A DNA stretch of 64,000 nucleotides from Yeosuana aromativorans (GCF_014646655.1 NZ_BMNR01000005.1:62001-126000), one strand, 5' to 3'; numbered from the stretch's first letter, positions 17,674 through 27,222 are shown. Notes: generated by a model from the letters alone, not told the origin. Translations and numbers: made by a program.

Positions 17674-20409
17674 TTAAAGTTGTAAGTCTGGTTGTTTTCG
17701 TTTGTCATATTTCAAGTCTTTCAAGATACTTGATTTTATTCCTATAAAGAAATACCACGAACTTCTGGAGCTAAATGGAACCCAACTAAAGTTCATTCGC
17801 CAACTCAACAAATCACGCTCAAAGCGCAGTTGTGTATAAGTGAACCCTTGGTTTTTTAAATCGTAACCAGAAGACGCCCCAAAGGACCATTTGGGGGATA
17901 AATCAATATCACCAGAAAACATCAAGGAATGTGATGATATCTCATTTTGCCGGCTTGAGTTACTGTAATTTACGGCGTATGCTACACGTAGGCTCCAAGG
18001 GATTTTAAAATTATAAAAATTACTGTTATCCTCTTCTTTTTTCTTGTCCTTATCTTCATCAAAACGTTGACTGGTAAAATCATCAGAACGACCAAATAAA
18101 TCATCATCACGGCCACCACTTCTTAGGTTTTCTTGAATACTTGGGTCATTTTTATTGTCTTTTTTGTCTCCGTCTTTACTGGAAAAAGACATACTGGCGG
18201 TTATATTAGCACTTGTCAACCTGAATAGGCTTCCGCCATTATCAATATTGAATTTATTAATCTTTCTATTGTTATTGTCTAGTGCATATGGGTCTAAAGT
18301 GGCCCCAAAATTAATACTCAATTTATTTTTAAAAAGCTGTGTGCCACCACTCATTCTTACGGGGCTCCACTGCAACGAATCGCCTGCTAAATTATATGAT
18401 GTAGAAAAGTTTAAATTGTTAAGTAGGGTTATTTTTTTAGGTTCGGTTGCTGTAGAATCCCTATCTTTTACTTTAGCTTCAAAGTTATTGGATAATGAAA
18501 TACCAATTGAACTTGAGAAATTCTTACTTGGTGAACCAAAAATACCATTGTCAAAACGTGTATACAATAAATTACTATTTTGTTCTATGTCTTCTAATTC
18601 TCCCACAGTTAATCCATCTGCATTAATAACTTCGGCTCTTTCATAATATTTATCAAATGCAGGATTTATACTATAACTTATGGATGGCCTCATTACATGA
18701 CGTATAGCTTGTATTTTCGGGTCTTTACCTTCCTTTTTAAAGTCAAACATACCGTAAATGGTGGTTCCTAAACTGGCGCTAAAGTTATAGGTTCTAAAAG
18801 CATCAAAACCGTTGATGGTATCCGTCACTTGGATTCTTTTAGTGGAAGCGTCATATGATTTTTTTATGGTCTTAAACGTCCATACTTCATTATAGTTGGT
18901 ACTGGCGCTTAAACTAAAATACTTAAACAGTTTAAAGTTGGTGCTTAATGGAATGGAGTGTTGAAAACCCGTTTTGGCATCTTTAAACATTTCTTTTTTA
19001 AAGAATAAGGAATCCGTTGTTTGTATCCTATTTTCACCTCTTATATTATATTGAAAATTGATGTTTTGGATAATACCCTTTTTGGTTCCTGTTTTTGGTG
19101 CAAACGGAAAAACCCTACCAACGCTACCTTGAAAAGTTGGCAAGGTCATGTTAATTTGTTTGGTATTGGTGTTTTGTGAATGTGTTGCCGTTAAGCTAAA
19201 GTTGACTTGAGGCTCACCCTGAAAGGTCTTTGAATAAGAAACAGATGATGACAGTGTATTGTTTAAGAAATTACCCGTATTGACCTGATTGAGCGACGTC
19301 CTATAATAGGTGCTACTTCCTAGGTTTACAGATGCAGAAAACCGAGAGTTTGGACTGGATTTGCCGTCTTTACTGTGCGACCAACGTAAATTGTAAACCG
19401 TTGATTTGGTGTAGTCTGGGAAACCACGCTCGCTACCAATCAGGTTTTCATAACGGAAACCAAAATTTCCCCTAAACTTGTAACGTAACGCATAATTGCT
19501 TTCTAAACGAAACCCGTAACTTCCGTTGGTGTAATAATCCCCTAAAACGGCTAAATCCGCATAATCACTAATGGCAAAATAATAACCTCCGTTTTGTAAA
19601 AAATACCCTCTGTCATTCTGTTCGCCAAATGTGGGGATGATAATTCCAGAGGTTTGCTTTTCAGATTGAGGAAAAAATCCAAATGGCAATCCAATAGGCG
19701 TGGGGACGTCATAAATAAATAGGTTGGCCAGCCCAGTAACTATTTTTTTACCGGGTACAACCTTGGCTTTTCGTAGCAAGATGTAATATTCTGGGTCATC
19801 CAGATTTTCGGATGTTGTATATTTTCCTCTGTAAATAAAATACACCGAATCATTTTCTTTCTTGGTTATCTTAGCAATAACAGTTCCGCCAGACTGTTCC
19901 GTTTTAGAATTATATATAAGCGCTTTCTGGGTTTTGGTATTGAACAAAATAGAATCGGGTTCCACAACATTACTGCCTTGCTTGAAAACTGGAGCCTGTG
20001 TGTATTCTCCTATGGAATCCGTAATTCCTTTGGCATACACCTCATTTTTACTGTAGTCTATGGTAATGCTGCCAGCCTTAATGTTCATATCACCATAAGT
20101 GATTTCGGCCTCATTATATAAGTACAGTTTTTGTTTTTTTTGGTTAAATGTTGTGTAATCAATTGCCGAGTAGTCAACAATGTGTTCCAATAGACCCTTT
20201 TTTGGTTTAATGGAATCTTTCAAAGTGCTGTCTTGTTCTTTTTTTGCCGTTTGAAGTGTGTCAATGACTTTTGAGTTCAAAATCAAGCTATCTTTAACAG
20301 AAGGATTAATGGCTTCGTTCTTTTTTGGGATATCTTGTGCGAAGCTCAACATGTTTATAAACACTGTAAAACTTACCGCAAAAAGTAATTGAAAGTTGTT
20401 TGTACGCAA
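17674..20409 (-). CDS. lptD: LptD-like LPS assembly outer-membrane protein
   Basis: 911 aa with the start chosen here. An N-terminal signal peptide (LLFAVSFTVFINMLSFA) is followed by an OstA/LptA-like domain (LYLYNEAEITYGDMNIKAG region), then a large beta-barrel containing the LptD-typical GLPFGFFPQSEKQTSGIIIPTFGEQNDRG-like segment. It would insert lipopolysaccharide into the outer leaflet with LptE. A longer frame starts at a TTG at 20460, but a -7 promoter match (20458-20465) overlaps that codon, and a TTG at 20409 opens a clean signal peptide. A roughly 50-residue acidic/Lys-rich insertion (KKDNKNDPSIQ to KDKKKEEDN) lies in the barrel. Divergent from the amidase gene. Confidence 0.88.
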   Translation of the reverse strand: MRTNNFQLLFAVSFTVFINMLSFAQDIPKKNEAINPSVKDSLILNSKVIDTLQTAKKEQDSTLKDSIKPKKGLLEHIVDYSAIDYTTFNQKKQKLYLYNEAEITYGDMNIKAGSITIDYSKNEVYAKGITDSIGEYTQAPVFKQGSNVVEPDSILFNTKTQKALIYNSKTEQSGGTVIAKITKKENDSVYFIYRGKYTTSENLDDPEYYILLRKAKVVPGKKIVTGLANLFIYDVPTPIGLPFGFFPQSEKQTSGIIIPTFGEQNDRGYFLQNGGYYFAISDYADLAVLGDYYTNGSYGFRLESNYALRYKFRGNFGFRYENLIGSERGFPDYTKSTVYNLRWSHSKDGKSSPNSRFSASVNLGSSTYYRTSLNQVNTGNFLNNTLSSSVSYSKTFQGEPQVNFSLTATHSQNTNTKQINMTLPTFQGSVGRVFPFAPKTGTKKGIIQNINFQYNIRGENRIQTTDSLFFKKEMFKDAKTGFQHSIPLSTNFKLFKYFSLSASTNYNEVWTFKTIKKSYDASTKRIQVTDTINGFDAFRTYNFSASLGTTIYGMFDFKKEGKDPKIQAIRHVMRPSISYSINPAFDKYYERAEVINADGLTVGELEDIEQNSNLLYTRFDNGIFGSPSKNFSSSIGISLSNNFEAKVKDRDSTATEPKKITLLNNLNFSTSYNLAGDSLQWSPVRMSGGTQLFKNKLSINFGATLDPYALDNNNRKINKFNIDNGGSLFRLTSANITASMSFSSKDGDKKDNKNDPSIQENLRSGGRDDDLFGRSDDFTSQRFDEDKDKKKEEDNSNFYNFKIPWSLRVAYAVNYSNSSRQNEISSHSLMFSGDIDLSPKWSFGASSGYDLKNQGFTYTQLRFERDLLSWRMNFSWVPFSSRSSWYFFIGIKSSILKDLKYDKRKQPDLQL

Positions 20410-20457
20410 CGCTTTTAAATGTATTTTTGTAAAAGTATGGCTCGGTTTTTGAAAAGT

Positions 20458-20465
20458 CAAAATTA
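20458..20465 (-). promoter_or_regulatory. Candidate -7 element for lptD-ridA
   Basis: Minus strand TAATTTTG, full TAnnTTTG match. Transcription would begin near 20452, inside the longest possible lptD reading frame. This argues for the TTG start at 20409. No good -33 partner seen. Confidence 0.45.
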
Positions 20466-20547
20466 CAATATTTTTTTTGGGATTATTTCTTTATCAAATA
20501 AAATTTAAAATTAAAATAAACCATGCTTTTAAGTCGTTAAAACCAAT

Positions 20548-21663
20548 ATGAAAACGCTCAAAATCTTACTTTTCGTATCTTTTATAATACTATTCACAAC
20601 GCTTTCATTTGCAATAGATAATGATCATAAACCATACCACAAGTTTGTAGTTGTACTGGATGCAGGGCATGGCGGACATGACCCTGGAAACTTGGGAAAT
20701 GGTTTTAAGGAAAAGGACATTGCTTTAAAAATTGTACTGGATATTGGTAAGGAACTGGAGAAAAATCCGAACATTAAAGTTGTTTACACGCGTAAAACTG
20801 ATGTTTTTGTTGACTTGTTTGAAAGGGGCAAAATAGCCAACAAAGCAAATGCAGATTTGTTTGTATCGGTGCATTGCAACTCCCATAATTCCAGTGCTCA
20901 TGGAACCGAGACCTTTGTTTTGGGTACGCACAGAAACCAAACAAATTTTGAGGTTGCCAAAAAGGAAAACTCCGTTATTTTCCTTGAGAATGATTATGAA
21001 AGCAAGTATGCGGGTTTTGACCCTAATTCGCCTGAATCTGTTATAGGTCTCACTTTGGCCCAAGAAGAATATTTAGACCAAAGCATCAGATTGGCCAAGG
21101 CCATACAAAATAATTTTACCACAACATTAAAGCGAACAGACAGAGGTGTAAAACAAGCTGGATTTATTGTATTGCACCAAACAGTAATGCCCAGTGTGTT
21201 GGTAGAAACTGGTTTTTTAACTTATAGGGATGAAGGTAGATATTTAAATTCACAAAAAGGGCAAAAGGAAATTGCCTCATCTATTGCAGATGCTATTATT
21301 GAATACAAAAAGTCATTGGACCAAAATGTAGGTGAAGACATTTTTGAAGAAGAAGAGGCGCAACAAGAGGCTATTTCTCATGCAACTGCTGATGAATCCA
21401 ATATTATTTTTAGGGTACAAATTGCCGCCGGTTCAAGAAAAATTGAAACCAAGCCTTATAATTTCAAGACTTTGGAAGATATTTCAAGAGAGCAGGAGGG
21501 GAACTTGTACAAGTATTATTATGGCTCTACCCATAGTTATGATGAAGTCACTAAACTGGAAGAAATTGCCAAATCCAAAGGCTATAAGTCTAGTTTTATA
21601 GTGGCATTCAAAGATGGAAAAAGAATCTCACTGGCCGATGCCTTAAAAACATCTGCCAATTAA
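20548..21663 (+). CDS. N-acetylmuramoyl-L-alanine amidase with SPOR-like C-terminus
   Basis: 371 aa. Signal peptide (about 1-22), then an Amidase_3 domain: zinc ligands His41 in LDAGHGG, Glu55 and His109 in SVHCNS, and catalytic Glu220 in VLVETGF. A Glu-rich linker (about 263-280) leads to a C-terminal domain (about 288-371) resembling SPOR/SPOR-like peptidoglycan-binding domains of Bacteroidetes amidases. It cleaves the amide bond between MurNAc and the stem peptide during cell division. It is divergent from lptD and upstream of mlaD, all envelope genes. Confidence 0.93.
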   Translation: MKTLKILLFVSFIILFTTLSFAIDNDHKPYHKFVVVLDAGHGGHDPGNLGNGFKEKDIALKIVLDIGKELEKNPNIKVVYTRKTDVFVDLFERGKIANKANADLFVSVHCNSHNSSAHGTETFVLGTHRNQTNFEVAKKENSVIFLENDYESKYAGFDPNSPESVIGLTLAQEEYLDQSIRLAKAIQNNFTTTLKRTDRGVKQAGFIVLHQTVMPSVLVETGFLTYRDEGRYLNSQKGQKEIASSIADAIIEYKKSLDQNVGEDIFEEEEAQQEAISHATADESNIIFRVQIAAGSRKIETKPYNFKTLEDISREQEGNLYKYYYGSTHSYDEVTKLEEIAKSKGYKSSFIVAFKDGKRISLADALKTSAN

Positions 21664-21664
21664 G

Positions 21665-21690
21665 TCCATTCTTTTTATCCATTCTTTTTA
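21665..21690 (+). repeat. Tandem 13-bp direct repeat upstream of mlaD
   Basis: TCCATTCTTTTTA occurs twice in perfect tandem (21665-21677 and 21678-21690), between the amidase stop and the mlaD promoter. Small duplication, possibly replication slippage; function unknown. Confidence 0.7.
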
Positions 21691-21699
21691 AATTTATTT

Positions 21700-21707
21700 T
21701 AAATTTG
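21700..21707 (+). promoter_or_regulatory. Candidate -7 element for mlaD
   Basis: TAAATTTG, full TAnnTTTG match, 22 bases before the TTG start of mlaD. A -33 TTTG is not evident; the tandem 13-bp repeat occupies that area. Confidence 0.45.
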
Positions 21708-21729
21708 TTTCATCTTAAAGCCAATTACT

Positions 21730-22683
21730 TTGAAAATATCAAAAGAAGTTAAAACAGCCATACTTGTATTATTGGGAATAGCCCTTTTTATTTTTGGGTA
21801 CAATTATTTAAAAGGTAAGAACTTATTTGAATCAGATAGTCTTTATTATACCGAATTTGATTATAATGCCTTGAGTAAATCATCGGTGGTTACTGTAAAA
21901 GGTAATACTGTTGGTAAAGTTCAGGACATTATCTATGATTATAAAACCGGAAAAACAAAAGTAGCTTTTTCAGTAAATGAGCAATTAAAATTCTCAAAAA
22001 ACAGTATAGTTAAGATGTATCAAACGGGTTTGATGAGTGGCAATGCTTTAGCAATTCAAATAAGTGAAGAAGGAGAGCTTGCCAAGCCGGGAGATGTTTT
22101 AAAATCTAAAGTTGAAGTTGGAATCATAACAAGTCTCTCTAAAAATTTCACAGGAGTAAGTTCAGATTTAAATACAACATTAAAAACCACAGATACCCTT
22201 TTAGGAAACATAAACAAAATAGTTGTTGATGAATCTGACGAGGGTTTAAAGAAGACTATAGCTGAATTGAATGCTACTTTAAAAAGCTTTAAAGAACTAT
22301 CGCTTTCAGCAAATAGTTTGATTGCACAAAATGATCAAAATATAGCAGCTATTATAGATAATTTCAAGAACACGAGCCAAAATTTATCTCAATTATCTGA
22401 ACAGTTGAAAGAAGCAAACCTAGATGACACCTTAAAGAATCTGAATACAGCCGTTGCAAGCTTGAATAATATGCTATCAACTATTGATAACGGTGAAGGT
22501 TCCATAGGAAAATTATTAAAAGATGAAGGGTTGTACAACAATTTAGAAGGTGCAACTTTACAGCTAGAGCAGTTGTTACAAGATATGAAACTGAATCCAA
22601 AACGCTATGTTCATTTCTCTTTGTTTGGTAAAAAAGCAAAGCAATACGATGCTGAAGGCAATGAAATAAAAGATAAAGAATAA
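21730..22683 (+). CDS. mlaD: MlaD/MCE family lipid-transport protein
   Basis: 317 aa starting at TTG. The opening KISKEVKTAILVLLGIALFIFGYNYLKG is the standard flavobacterial MlaD head with one membrane anchor (about 8-26). An MCE domain follows (about 35-115, VTVKGNTVGKVQDI), then a long helical coiled-coil tail. MCE proteins form the periplasmic lipid-binding ring of Mla-type ABC transporters for outer-membrane lipid asymmetry. The MlaE/MlaF genes are not in this window. It begins 66 bases after the amidase and 11 bases before the Fe-S gene. Confidence 0.92.
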   Translation: MKISKEVKTAILVLLGIALFIFGYNYLKGKNLFESDSLYYTEFDYNALSKSSVVTVKGNTVGKVQDIIYDYKTGKTKVAFSVNEQLKFSKNSIVKMYQTGLMSGNALAIQISEEGELAKPGDVLKSKVEVGIITSLSKNFTGVSSDLNTTLKTTDTLLGNINKIVVDESDEGLKKTIAELNATLKSFKELSLSANSLIAQNDQNIAAIIDNFKNTSQNLSQLSEQLKEANLDDTLKNLNTAVASLNNMLSTIDNGEGSIGKLLKDEGLYNNLEGATLQLEQLLQDMKLNPKRYVHFSLFGKKAKQYDAEGNEIKDKE

Positions 22684-22694
22684 ACCATTTTTGT

Positions 22695-23996
22695 ATGGAT
22701 TACTTACCAAATATACTTTTTGCTCTAGCGTTATTTATTGGGATTGGATATTTTGCAAAAAACGTTAAAAAGCTAAGGCGCAATATAGGGTTAGGGCAAG
22801 ATTTAGATATCTCAGACAACAAACCTGAACGTTGGAAAAATATGGCCCGTATTGCTTTGGGACAAAGTAAAATGGTGCGTCGTCCCGTAGCTGGTTTATT
22901 GCATGTTATTGTTTATGTTGGGTTTATAGTAATCAACATTGAGGTTTTAGAGATTATCATTGATGGGCTTTTGGGCACGCACAGGATTTTTTCCTCCATT
23001 GGCTCTTTATACGGCGTTTTAATTGGAACATTTGAAATTTTAGCCGTCTTGGTGTTTGTCGCCGTTATTGTGTTCTGGATTCGCCGAAACATTATTAAGC
23101 TTAAACGTTTTTGGAATTCCGAAATGACCAGTTGGCCAAAAAACGATGCCAATTATATTTTATATTTTGAAATGGTATTGATGACCTTATTTTTGGTGAT
23201 GAATGCTACCGACATACACTTTCAAGAAATGCATTCGGGGAATGTTATCAGTCAATTTATAGCACCTTGGTTCAGTCATTTTTCAGAAGGTACTGTTCAT
23301 TTGATAGAACGTTCAGCTTGGTGGCTACATATTTTAGGTATTTTGATATTTTTAAATTATCTCTATTTTTCAAAGCATCTGCATATTTTATTGGCATTTC
23401 CCAATACATTTTATGCGAGTTTGAAACCTAAAGGAGAATTCAATAACCTGGAAGCGGTTACCAAAGAAGTAAAGATGATGATGGATCCCAATGTAGATCC
23501 TTTTGCGGCTCCAGCTGAAAATGCCGAGGTGCCTGCCAAATTTGGCGCCAGTGATGTTCAGGATTTAAATTGGTTGCAATTATTAAACGCCTATACCTGT
23601 ACTGAATGCGGTCGTTGTACTAGCGAATGTCCTGCCAACCAAACAGGTAAAAAATTATCACCTCGCAAGATCATGATGGATACTAGGGATAGGTTAGAGG
23701 AAGTTGGAAAAAACATAGATGCAAACAAAGGAACTTTTGTAGATGATGGTAAACAATTGCTGGACGACTACATAACACGAGAAGAATTATGGGCTTGTAC
23801 ATCATGCAACGCTTGTGTAGAGGCCTGTCCGGTAAGTATTAACCCACTGTCTATTATATTGGACATGAGACGCTATTTGGTAATGGAACAGTCAGCTGCT
23901 CCAACTGAGTTAAATAACATGATGACCAATATTGAAAATAATGGTGCTCCATGGCCTTACAATCAAATGGATAGATTAAACTGGAAGAACGAATAA
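22695..23996 (+). CDS. Membrane-bound (Fe-S) oxidoreductase subunit, HdrD/GlpC-like
   Basis: 433 aa. The N-terminal half has about five membrane spans, like cytochrome b-type/NarI-like anchors, and several His residues that could bind haem. The C-terminal half has two [4Fe-4S] motifs: Cys302/305/308/312 (CTECGRCTSEC) and Cys368/371/374/378 (CTSCNACVEAC). With the following CCG-domain protein it forms a heterodisulfide-reductase-like pair that moves electrons between the quinone pool and an unknown partner. The two genes are 10 bases apart. Confidence 0.9.
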   Translation: MDYLPNILFALALFIGIGYFAKNVKKLRRNIGLGQDLDISDNKPERWKNMARIALGQSKMVRRPVAGLLHVIVYVGFIVINIEVLEIIIDGLLGTHRIFSSIGSLYGVLIGTFEILAVLVFVAVIVFWIRRNIIKLKRFWNSEMTSWPKNDANYILYFEMVLMTLFLVMNATDIHFQEMHSGNVISQFIAPWFSHFSEGTVHLIERSAWWLHILGILIFLNYLYFSKHLHILLAFPNTFYASLKPKGEFNNLEAVTKEVKMMMDPNVDPFAAPAENAEVPAKFGASDVQDLNWLQLLNAYTCTECGRCTSECPANQTGKKLSPRKIMMDTRDRLEEVGKNIDANKGTFVDDGKQLLDDYITREELWACTSCNACVEACPVSINPLSIILDMRRYLVMEQSAAPTELNNMMTNIENNGAPWPYNQMDRLNWKNE

Positions 23997-24006
23997 ACAC
24001 AACAAC

Positions 24007-24798
24007 ATGAGCGAATTATTGAATGTGCCAACTATGGCGGACTTTATGGCTCAAGGCAAGCAACCTGAGGTGCTGTTTTGGGTTGGTTGTGCTGGAAGTT
24101 TTGATGATAGGGCCAAAAAAATTACCAAGGCATTTGTGAAATTGTTGAATAAAGCCAAGGTAGATTTTGCCGTTTTGGGAACAGAGGAAAGTTGTACCGG
24201 TGACCCTGCCAAACGCGCAGGTAATGAATTTTTATTTCAAATGCAGGCTGTTACCAATATTGAGGTCATGAATGCGTACGAAGTTAAGAAGATTGTTACC
24301 GCCTGCCCACATTGCTTTAATACCATTAAAAACGAATACCCAGAACTTGGTGGTAATTATGAGGTTATGCACCATACACAATTTTTAAAGGACTTACTGG
24401 ATGAAGGCAGACTTAGCATTGAAGGTGGTCAGTTTAAAGGTAAACGCATCACATTTCATGACCCTTGTTATCTTGGGAGGGCTAATAATGTGTATGAAGC
24501 CCCTAGGGATTTAATTCAAAAATTGGAAGCAGAACTTATTGAAATGAAGAACTGCAAAAAAAATGGTTTGTGCTGTGGAGCAGGAGGCGCCCAGATGTTT
24601 AAGGATGCTGAAAAAGGGGATAAAGAAGTCAATGTTGAACGTACCGAACAAGCACTGGACATGAAACCGGAAATCATTGCTGCGGGTTGTCCATTCTGTA
24701 ATACGATGATGACCGATGGTGTAAAGGCAAAAGAGCGTGAAGATGACGTAAAAGTTATGGACATAGCCGAGCTGATTGCCAATGCTCAGGATTTATAA
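24007..24798 (+). CDS. CCG-domain (Fe-S) oxidoreductase subunit, HdrB-like
   Basis: 263 aa. Two cysteine-rich CCG modules are visible: FWVGCAGSFDD plus TACPHCFNT, and FHDPCYLGR plus NGLCCGAGGAQ with AAGCPFCNTM. These modules hold the active-site non-cubane cluster in HdrB/GlpC/LutA-type proteins. It is the cytoplasmic partner of the membrane Fe-S subunit just upstream. The electron donor or acceptor is unknown from sequence. Confidence 0.9.
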   Translation: MSELLNVPTMADFMAQGKQPEVLFWVGCAGSFDDRAKKITKAFVKLLNKAKVDFAVLGTEESCTGDPAKRAGNEFLFQMQAVTNIEVMNAYEVKKIVTACPHCFNTIKNEYPELGGNYEVMHHTQFLKDLLDEGRLSIEGGQFKGKRITFHDPCYLGRANNVYEAPRDLIQKLEAELIEMKNCKKNGLCCGAGGAQMFKDAEKGDKEVNVERTEQALDMKPEIIAAGCPFCNTMMTDGVKAKEREDDVKVMDIAELIANAQDL

Positions 24799-24817
24799 TT
24801 AAATATACTAGATCATC

Positions 24818-25414
24818 ATGAAGCACTTAGTATTTTGTTTGACCTTTTTAGTGTTAAGCTATGGACAATCACAGGAATCTGCAATTGATAAGATAGCTCA
24901 AAAAACCTGCGAGTATATGAATAGTGATGAAATGACTAATTTAGATAAGAGTCAAAAAACAGCAAAATTGGGAGTTTTTATTATCGGTCAATACGGTGAA
25001 TACAAAGAAGAATTAGCTAAAGAAGGAATAGAAATTGATTTTTCAGAAGAAAATTCAAGTAGAAAATTTGGAGAGAAAGTTGGTTTTGCAATGGTAGATG
25101 TTTGTCCAAATACGTTAATTGCATTAGCAGAAACAGATAATTTAAATGGTAATGAAGCTTATTTAAGTTTTGCAGGAAACCTTGTTTCTGTAACAGGAGA
25201 GGACTTTAGTTTTGTTCAAGTAAAAAATTCAGAAGGTATTGTCCAGAATTTTTTATGGCTTTCAAATTTTAAGGGATCGGAACGATTAATATCTGATAAT
25301 TCGGTGATTGGAACTGAAGTTAAAATTAAATATAAAAACACCGAATGCTTTTCTCCTAAACTTAAAGAGTATATCAATAGAAAAGAGATTGTAGAAATAG
25401 AATATTTAGATTAA
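24818..25414 (+). CDS. Hypothetical exported protein
   Basis: 198 aa. An N-terminal signal peptide (MKHLVFCLTFLVLSYGQS) is followed by a mixed helical/beta region with no motif I recognise. Cys at about 32 and about 99 could pair. It overlaps the next gene by one base (TAATG), so the two are translated together. 19 bases separate it from the CCG-domain gene. Conserved-hypothetical status cannot be checked here. Confidence 0.75.
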   Translation: MKHLVFCLTFLVLSYGQSQESAIDKIAQKTCEYMNSDEMTNLDKSQKTAKLGVFIIGQYGEYKEELAKEGIEIDFSEENSSRKFGEKVGFAMVDVCPNTLIALAETDNLNGNEAYLSFAGNLVSVTGEDFSFVQVKNSEGIVQNFLWLSNFKGSERLISDNSVIGTEVKIKYKNTECFSPKLKEYINRKEIVEIEYLD

Positions 25415-25899
25415 TGCTAGTAGATTTTAATACATTACCCGATGAATCAAGAGTTTGGATATACCAAGCCAATCGGTCATTTACAGATAAGGAAATTGAA
25501 GAGATTTCATCCAGATTGGATGGATTTATAGAAAATTGGACCGCTCATGGTGGTGATTTAGAAGCAGGTTATTCCATTAAATACAAGCGGTTTATAATTA
25601 TTGGTTTAAATCAAAACTTAAACAAAGCTTCTGGCTGTTCTATAGATGCATCGGTTCATTTCATTCAACAATTGGAAAATGATTACCAAGTTGATTTAAT
25701 GGATAAAATGAATGTGTCATACAAACAAGGTGACTTTATAGCTTACAAACCGCTATTGGATTTTAAAAAAATGGCCAAGGAAAAAGCCGTTTCCAAAAAT
25801 ACTATTGTATTCAATAATTTAGTGACCACTGTTGCTGAATTCAATGAAAACTGGGAAGTGCCGGCCAGTGAAAGTTGGCACAGTAGGTTTATTAAATAG
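25414..25899 (+). CDS. Conserved flavobacterial protein, often labelled ABC transporter ATPase
   Basis: 161 aa, soluble. The opening (LPDESRVWIYQANRSFTDKE) and the block NWTAHGGDLEAGYSIKYKRF are typical of a small flavobacterial family usually labelled ABC transporter ATPase in databases. I see no Walker A, no ABC signature and no Walker B, and the protein is too short for an ABC ATPase, so that label looks wrong. Function unknown. Its start overlaps the stop of the preceding exported protein by one base. Confidence 0.82.
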   Translation: MLVDFNTLPDESRVWIYQANRSFTDKEIEEISSRLDGFIENWTAHGGDLEAGYSIKYKRFIIIGLNQNLNKASGCSIDASVHFIQQLENDYQVDLMDKMNVSYKQGDFIAYKPLLDFKKMAKEKAVSKNTIVFNNLVTTVAEFNENWEVPASESWHSRFIK

Positions 25900-25987
25900 T
25901 TTTCATTTTTAGTTTAAACCCCAAAAATTTTCATATATCAAATAGATTATTGATTTTTACCGCTTTTTTAAGAGTAAGTGCAAAATT

Positions 25988-27211
25988 ATGGCTAAAGATA
26001 TTTTTTTATTGAATATTTCAGGGCAGGATAAGCCAGGATTGACTTCTGGATTAACAAGTGTATTATCAGAATATGATGCCAAAGTGTTGGATATTGGGCA
26101 AGCGAATATTCATGATACCTTGTCACTAGGGATGTTATTTGAAATTCAGTCTGGAGAAAAATCCTCGGCCGTACAAAAAGATTTACTTTTTAAGGCTTAT
26201 GAGCTTGGTATTACAGCTAAGTTCACGCCCATTACGCTTGAGGATTATGAACACTGGGTAAGCCTTCAAGGTAAAGACCGTTACATTATAACAATTTTAG
26301 GAGAAAAGCTATCTGCTAGGCAAATATCAGAAGTTACGAAGGCCATTTCAGAAAAGAACCTAAACATCGATGCCATTAAACGTCTTACAGGACGTACCTC
26401 ACTTATCAAAGAAGAGGAATATCCCAGGGCGTCTATTGAGCTCTCCATAAGAGGAAAAATAGATAACAAGTCAGCGCTCACAGAAAAATTCATGCAAATT
26501 TCGAGGGATTTGGATGTTGATATTGCCTTTCAGGAAGATAACATTTACCGACGTAACAGACGATTGGTATGTTTTGATATGGACTCGACGCTTATTCAAA
26601 CAGAAGTTATTGATGAACTGGCAGAACTGGCCGGCGTTGGTACTGAAGTAAAAGCCATTACAGAAGCTGCTATGCAGGGAGACATAGATTTTAATGAAAG
26701 TTTTGTGAGACGTATGAATCTTTTAAAAGGCTTGAGTGAAGCAGTACTGCATGACGTTGCTGTTAATTTGCCCATAACCAAAGGCGCTAGAAGACTTATT
26801 GATACCCTAAAAAGCTATGGTTTTAAAACAGCTATTTTATCGGGTGGGTTTACTTATTTTGGCCACTATTTACAAAAGGAATTGGGTATTGATTATGTAT
26901 ATGCCAATGAATTGGAAATTAAAGATGGTATTTTAACGGGCAAACATATTGGTGATATCGTTAATGGGAATAAAAAGGCTGAATATCTCCAAGACATAGC
27001 ACTAAAAGAAGGCATCAATATTAACCAAACCATTGCAATTGGTGATGGCGCCAATGATTTACCCATGCTCAATGTTGCTGGATTGGGTATTGCGTTTCAC
27101 GCAAAACCTACAGTAAAGGACAATGCGCAAAGTTCCATATCAAGTATTGGTTTGGATGGAGTATTGTATTTATTGGGTTACCACGATAGGTATATTGACC
27201 TTTTGGACTAA
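25988..27211 (+). CDS. serB: Phosphoserine phosphatase SerB with N-terminal ACT-like domains
   Basis: 407 aa. Two ACT-like regulatory domains (about 1-85 and 95-175) precede a HAD phosphatase domain with motif I DMDST (Asp197 nucleophile, Asp199), motif II SGG in LSGGFTYF, and motif III/IV GDGANDLPML. It makes L-serine from phosphoserine. It ends 11 bases from the convergent TonB-receptor gene, with no strong terminator between them. The 88-base gap before it contains no promoter I would call. Confidence 0.95.
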   Translation: MAKDIFLLNISGQDKPGLTSGLTSVLSEYDAKVLDIGQANIHDTLSLGMLFEIQSGEKSSAVQKDLLFKAYELGITAKFTPITLEDYEHWVSLQGKDRYIITILGEKLSARQISEVTKAISEKNLNIDAIKRLTGRTSLIKEEEYPRASIELSIRGKIDNKSALTEKFMQISRDLDVDIAFQEDNIYRRNRRLVCFDMDSTLIQTEVIDELAELAGVGTEVKAITEAAMQGDIDFNESFVRRMNLLKGLSEAVLHDVAVNLPITKGARRLIDTLKSYGFKTAILSGGFTYFGHYLQKELGIDYVYANELEIKDGILTGKHIGDIVNGNKKAEYLQDIALKEGININQTIAIGDGANDLPMLNVAGLGIAFHAKPTVKDNAQSSISSIGLDGVLYLLGYHDRYIDLLD

Positions 27212-27222
27212 TTGATAACTTT

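Noticed and set aside
18155-18646. 163-codon plus-strand frame inside lptD
   Set aside because: Antisense to the LptD barrel, no motif, no promoter.
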